From NCBI GenBank assembly GCA_004558805.1, contig SFDE01000024.1:1-20156 (forward strand): a stretch of 20,156 bases of DNA, given 5' to 3'. The translations under genes were made by a program, and so were the position numbers. The stretch is from Faecalibacterium prausnitzii. Its GTDB lineage: Bacteria > Bacillota > Clostridia > Oscillospirales > Ruminococcaceae. Positions 17,435 to 20,156 of this stretch are shown in pieces. The notes under the pieces are model-generated. The model was not told the origin of the DNA, searched no databases, and saw only the letters and a program-made list of their open reading frames with translations. Within the stretch, counting starts at the first letter, position 1. Every line of letters begins with the position of its first letter.

Positions 17435-19561
17435 ATGGCTACACCCAGAGAAGTTTCTCTTCAGATGACGAGAAATATCGGCATTATGGCTCATATCGAT
17501 GCCGGCAAGACGACCACTACCGAGCGTATCCTGTACTACACTGGTATTAACCATAAGATCGGTGAGGTCCACGATGGCGGCGCCACCATGGACTGGATGG
17601 TTCAGGAGCAGGAGCGTGGTATCACCATCACTTCCGCTGCTACCACCTGCTACTGGTCTCACTCCGAGACCCAGAAGGATCCGGTTGCGTTCAAGAAGAA
17701 TCGTCACCGCATCAACATTATCGACACTCCGGGCCACGTTGACTTCACTGTTGAGGTCCAGCGTTCTCTGCGTGTTCTGGACGGTTCTGTGACCGTTCTG
17801 GCCGCAAAGGGTGGTGTCGAGCCTCAGTCTGAGACCGTTTGGCGTCAGGCTGATGAATACAAAGTCCCCCGTATGGTGTACGTCAACAAGATGGACACCA
17901 TGGGTGCTGACTTCTTCCGCTGCATCAAGATGCTGCATGATCGTCTGCACGCCAACGGCGTGGCGATCCAGCTGCCCATCGGTCAGGAAGATACCTTCTG
18001 CGGTATCGTTGACCTCGTTGACATGAACGCTGAGGTCTACTACGACGACATGGGCAACGATATGCGTACCGAGCCCATCCCCGAGGATATGCGTGAGCAG
18101 GCTGAGGAGTATCACAACATCCTGGTCGAGGCTGTTGCTGAGAACGACGAAGTCCTGATGGAGAAGTATCTGGAGGGTGAGGAAATCACCCGCGAGGAGC
18201 TGAAGAAGGCTATCCGTAAGGAGACCCTCGCCAATACTCTGGTGCCTGTGACCTGTGGTTCTTCCTACAAGAACCGCGGCGTGCAGAAGCTGCTGGATGC
18301 TATCGTGGACTACATGCCCGCTCCTACCGATATCGAGGATATCAAGGGCGTGAATCCCGAGACCGAAGAGCCTGAGACTCGTCCTTCTTCTGACGATGCT
18401 CCCTTTGCAGCTCTGGCATTCAAGATCGCTACCGACCCCTTCGTTGGTAAGCTGGCATACTTCCGTGTCTACTCCGGTAAGGTTGAGGCAGGTACCACTG
18501 TCTACAACTCCGTGAAGGACTCCAAGGAGCGTATGGGTCGTATTCTGCAGATGCACTCCAACCACCGCAAGGATATCGACTGCGTCTACGCAGGTGATAT
18601 CGCTGCAGTTGTGGGTCTGAAGAACACCACCACCGGTGATACTCTGTGTGATGAGAACCATCCCATCATTCTGGAGTCCATGAAGTTCCCCGAGCCCGTT
18701 ATCCGTGTTGCCATCGAGCCTAAGACCAAGGCTGGTAACGAGAAGATGGGCATTGCGCTGGCAAAGCTGGCAGAAGAGGATCCCACCTTCAAGACCTACA
18801 CCGACGAAGAGACCGGTCAGACCATCATTGCTGGTATGGGTGAGCTCCATCTGGAGATCATCGTTGATCGTCTGCTCCGTGAGTTCAAGGTCGAGGCAAA
18901 CGTGGGCGCGCCTCAGGTCGCTTATCGTGAGACCATCCGCAAGGAAGCTCAGCAGGAGACCAAGTACGCTCGTCAGTCCGGTGGTAAGGGTCAGTACGGT
19001 CACGTCAAGATCCGCATCGAGCCCAACGAGCCCGGCAAGGGTTACGAGTTCGTCAACGCTGTTGTTGGCGGCGCTATCCCCAAGGAGTACATCCCGGCTA
19101 TCGACAACGGTATCCAGGGTGCTATGAAGTCCGGTGTTCTGGCTGGCTATCCCGTTGTTGATGTCAAGGTCACCCTGTACGATGGTTCCTATCACGAGGT
19201 CGACTCCTCTGAAATGGCATTCTCCATCGCAGGTTCCATGGCATTCAAGGATGCTATGCGCAAGGCTGACCCCATCATCACCGAGCCCATCATGAAGGTT
19301 GCTGTTATCGTTCCCGATGAGTATCTGGGCGATGTCATCGGCGACCTGAACTCCCGCCGTGGTCAGATCCAGGGCATGGAAGCTATGGCTGGTACCCAGC
19401 GTGTCAACGCATTTGTGCCTCTGGCTCAGATGTTCGGCTACGCTACCGACCTGCGTTCCAAGACCCAGGGTCGTGGTCAGTATGTTATGGAGCCTTCTCA
19501 CTACGAGCCGGTTCCCAAGAACATTGCTGACCAGATCATTGCTGGTCGTACCAAGGGCTAA
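17435..19561 (+). CDS. fusA: Elongation factor G
   Basis: This 708-residue translational GTPase drives tRNA-mRNA translocation and, with RRF, ribosome recycling. The GTPase motifs are complete: AHIDAGKT (19-26), RGITI (61-65) in switch I, DTPGHVDF (97-104) and NKMD (151-154). Domains II to V follow, with GMGELHLEIIVDRLLREF in domain III and SGGKGQYGHVKI in domain IV. Between switch I and DTPGH it carries about a dozen more residues than B. subtilis EF-G, nearer the proteobacterial length. AGGAGG lies eight bases before the ATG. It is the third gene of the str operon and is followed by hairpins and a separate tuf promoter. Confidence 0.98.
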   Translation: MATPREVSLQMTRNIGIMAHIDAGKTTTTERILYYTGINHKIGEVHDGGATMDWMVQEQERGITITSAATTCYWSHSETQKDPVAFKKNRHRINIIDTPGHVDFTVEVQRSLRVLDGSVTVLAAKGGVEPQSETVWRQADEYKVPRMVYVNKMDTMGADFFRCIKMLHDRLHANGVAIQLPIGQEDTFCGIVDLVDMNAEVYYDDMGNDMRTEPIPEDMREQAEEYHNILVEAVAENDEVLMEKYLEGEEITREELKKAIRKETLANTLVPVTCGSSYKNRGVQKLLDAIVDYMPAPTDIEDIKGVNPETEEPETRPSSDDAPFAALAFKIATDPFVGKLAYFRVYSGKVEAGTTVYNSVKDSKERMGRILQMHSNHRKDIDCVYAGDIAAVVGLKNTTTGDTLCDENHPIILESMKFPEPVIRVAIEPKTKAGNEKMGIALAKLAEEDPTFKTYTDEETGQTIIAGMGELHLEIIVDRLLREFKVEANVGAPQVAYRETIRKEAQQETKYARQSGGKGQYGHVKIRIEPNEPGKGYEFVNAVVGGAIPKEYIPAIDNGIQGAMKSGVLAGYPVVDVKVTLYDGSYHEVDSSEMAFSIAGSMAFKDAMRKADPIITEPIMKVAVIVPDEYLGDVIGDLNSRRGQIQGMEAMAGTQRVNAFVPLAQMFGYATDLRSKTQGRGQYVMEPSHYEPVPKNIADQIIAGRTKG

Positions 19562-19577
19562 GCGCTGTAAAGCATAA

Positions 19578-19613
19578 AAATTTTGCCGGGGTAGTGTAGC
19601 TCCGGCAAAATTT
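19578..19613 (+). terminator. Hairpin after fusA, possible terminator
   Basis: AAATTTTGCCGG (19578-19589) pairs perfectly with CCGGCAAAATTT (19602-19613), and up to two further pairs are possible inside. The T run is part of the stem rather than a free tail on the + strand, so termination in that direction may be incomplete. On the opposite strand the T tail is better. Confidence 0.6.
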
Positions 19614-19639
19614 CCTGTAAAAGCACTTGATTTTACAGG
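19614..19639 (+). other. Second hairpin abutting the fusA hairpin
   Basis: CCTGTAAAA (19614-19622) pairs with TTTTACAGG (19631-19639) around an eight-base loop, immediately next to the first hairpin. The -35 box of the tuf promoter starts in its loop and runs into the 3' arm. It could also act as a DNA operator dyad. Confidence 0.5.
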
Positions 19640-19655
19640 GCAAATTTAGTAGAAT
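19627..19655 (+). promoter_or_regulatory. Promoter for tuf
   Basis: TTGATT (19627-19632), a 17-base spacer and TAGAAT (19650-19655, five of six) form a good sigma-A promoter. It would let tuf be made independently of rpsL-rpsG-fusA. The expected start near 19662 gives a leader of about 72 bases. Confidence 0.82.
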
Positions 19656-19699
19656 AGCCTTGCAATGCAATGTCTGCATACTGCAGGGTTGTTGTAACC

Positions 19700-19730
19700 A
19701 ATATCAAAACCTATATTAAGGGAGGATATT
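19700..19730 (+). other. Possible leader hairpin touching the tuf ribosome binding site
   Basis: AATATC (19700-19705) is complementary to GATATT (19725-19730), which overlaps the end of the GGGAGG ribosome binding site (19720-19725). The loop is long and the stem AT-rich, so stability is doubtful. Confidence 0.3.
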
Positions 19731-19733
19731 CCA

Positions 19734-20156
19734 ATGGCTGAAAAGGCAAAGTTCGACCGTTCTAAGCCGCATGTTAACATCGGCACCATCGGTCACGTTG
19801 ACCACGGCAAGACCACTCTGACCGCTGCTATCACCAAGTACCTGGCTCTGAAGGGTGATGCAGAGTTCATGGACTACGCTAACATCGATAAGGCTCCCGA
19901 GGAGCGCGCTCGTGGTATCACGATCAACTCCGCTCACGTCGAGTACCAGACCGAGGCTCGTCACTACGCTCACGTTGACTGCCCGGGCCATGCTGACTAC
20001 GTTAAGAACATGATCACCGGTGCTGCTCAGATGGACGGCGCTATCCTGGTCGTTGCCGCTACCGATGGTCCCATGCCCCAGACCCGTGAGCACATCCTGC
20101 TGGCTCGTCAGGTCGGCGTGCCCTATATCGTCGTGTTCATGAACAAGTGCGATATG
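19734..20156 (+). CDS. tuf: Elongation factor Tu (5' part, cut by the window end)
   Basis: The first 141 residues of EF-Tu, the GTPase that delivers aminoacyl-tRNA to the ribosome, are present. GHVDHGKT (19-26), RGITI in switch I, DCPGH in switch II and NKCD (137-140) are all intact. The reading frame stays open to the last base, so the gene continues beyond 20156. A full EF-Tu is close to 400 residues. GGGAGG lies eight bases before the ATG. The gene has its own promoter, unlike str operons in which tuf is only co-transcribed with fusA. Confidence 0.97.
   Translation, partial: MAEKAKFDRSKPHVNIGTIGHVDHGKTTLTAAITKYLALKGDAEFMDYANIDKAPEERARGITINSAHVEYQTEARHYAHVDCPGHADYVKNMITGAAQMDGAILVVAATDGPMPQTREHILLARQVGVPYIVVFMNKCDM

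Noticed and set aside
16976..19501. Antisense open frame of 841 codons opposite rpsG and fusA
   Set aside because: It is a by-product of codon bias in fusA, with no independent support.

Overview
The window looks like a chromosomal housekeeping segment of a Firmicute from the Oscillospiraceae/Ruminococcaceae. A butyrate-producing gut bacterium of the Faecalibacterium, Gemmiger or Subdoligranulum type fits best. This is inferred from GC-rich coding sequence with G/C-rich third positions, Gram-positive style RpoB, RpoC, S12 and SigA proteins, strong AGGAGG-type ribosome binding sites, and an EtfBA pair of the kind used with acyl-CoA dehydrogenases. The genus was not confirmed by any search. All genes lie on the + strand.

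Layout: (1) 23-1933, etfB-etfA, encoding an electron-transfer flavoprotein and closed by a cUUCGg-loop terminator. (2) 1934-2371, a gene-free stretch with a striking set of nested direct repeats just upstream of a secreted tandem-CAP-domain protein gene (2372-3301), which ends in a 16-bp terminator hairpin. (3) 3462-4082, a YigZ/IMPACT-family gene with a TTG start and its own extended -10 promoter. (4) 4184-8121, dgt (dNTP triphosphohydrolase)-dnaG (primase)-rpoD (housekeeping sigma), a probable operon closed by a strong terminator. (5) 8351-16175, a consensus promoter, a leader of about 190 nt with an elaborate predicted fold, then rpoB and rpoC and a terminator. (6) 16236-19561, a consensus promoter and rpsL-rpsG-fusA, the core of the str operon. 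(7) 19578-20156, two abutting hairpins, a separate promoter and the 5' part of tuf, which runs off the window.

Functionally, the beta, beta' and sigma subunits of RNA polymerase, the replication primase, a dNTP-pool enzyme and the core translation factors S12, S7, EF-G and EF-Tu are packed into about 16 kb. The usual rplKAJL genes are missing just upstream of rpoB, and no L7Ae-like gene lies between rpoC and rpsL. No mobile element, CRISPR array, tRNA, rRNA or defence system is visible, and I found no convincing new multi-gene system.

The most interesting unexplained signals are non-coding: the multibranched rpoB leader with mutually exclusive pairings, the 11-bp-phased and 31-bp-phased direct repeats before the CAP gene, and the structured rpsL-rpsG intercistronic region. 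All of these structures were found by reading complementarity by eye. No folding energy, covariation or database result was computed.
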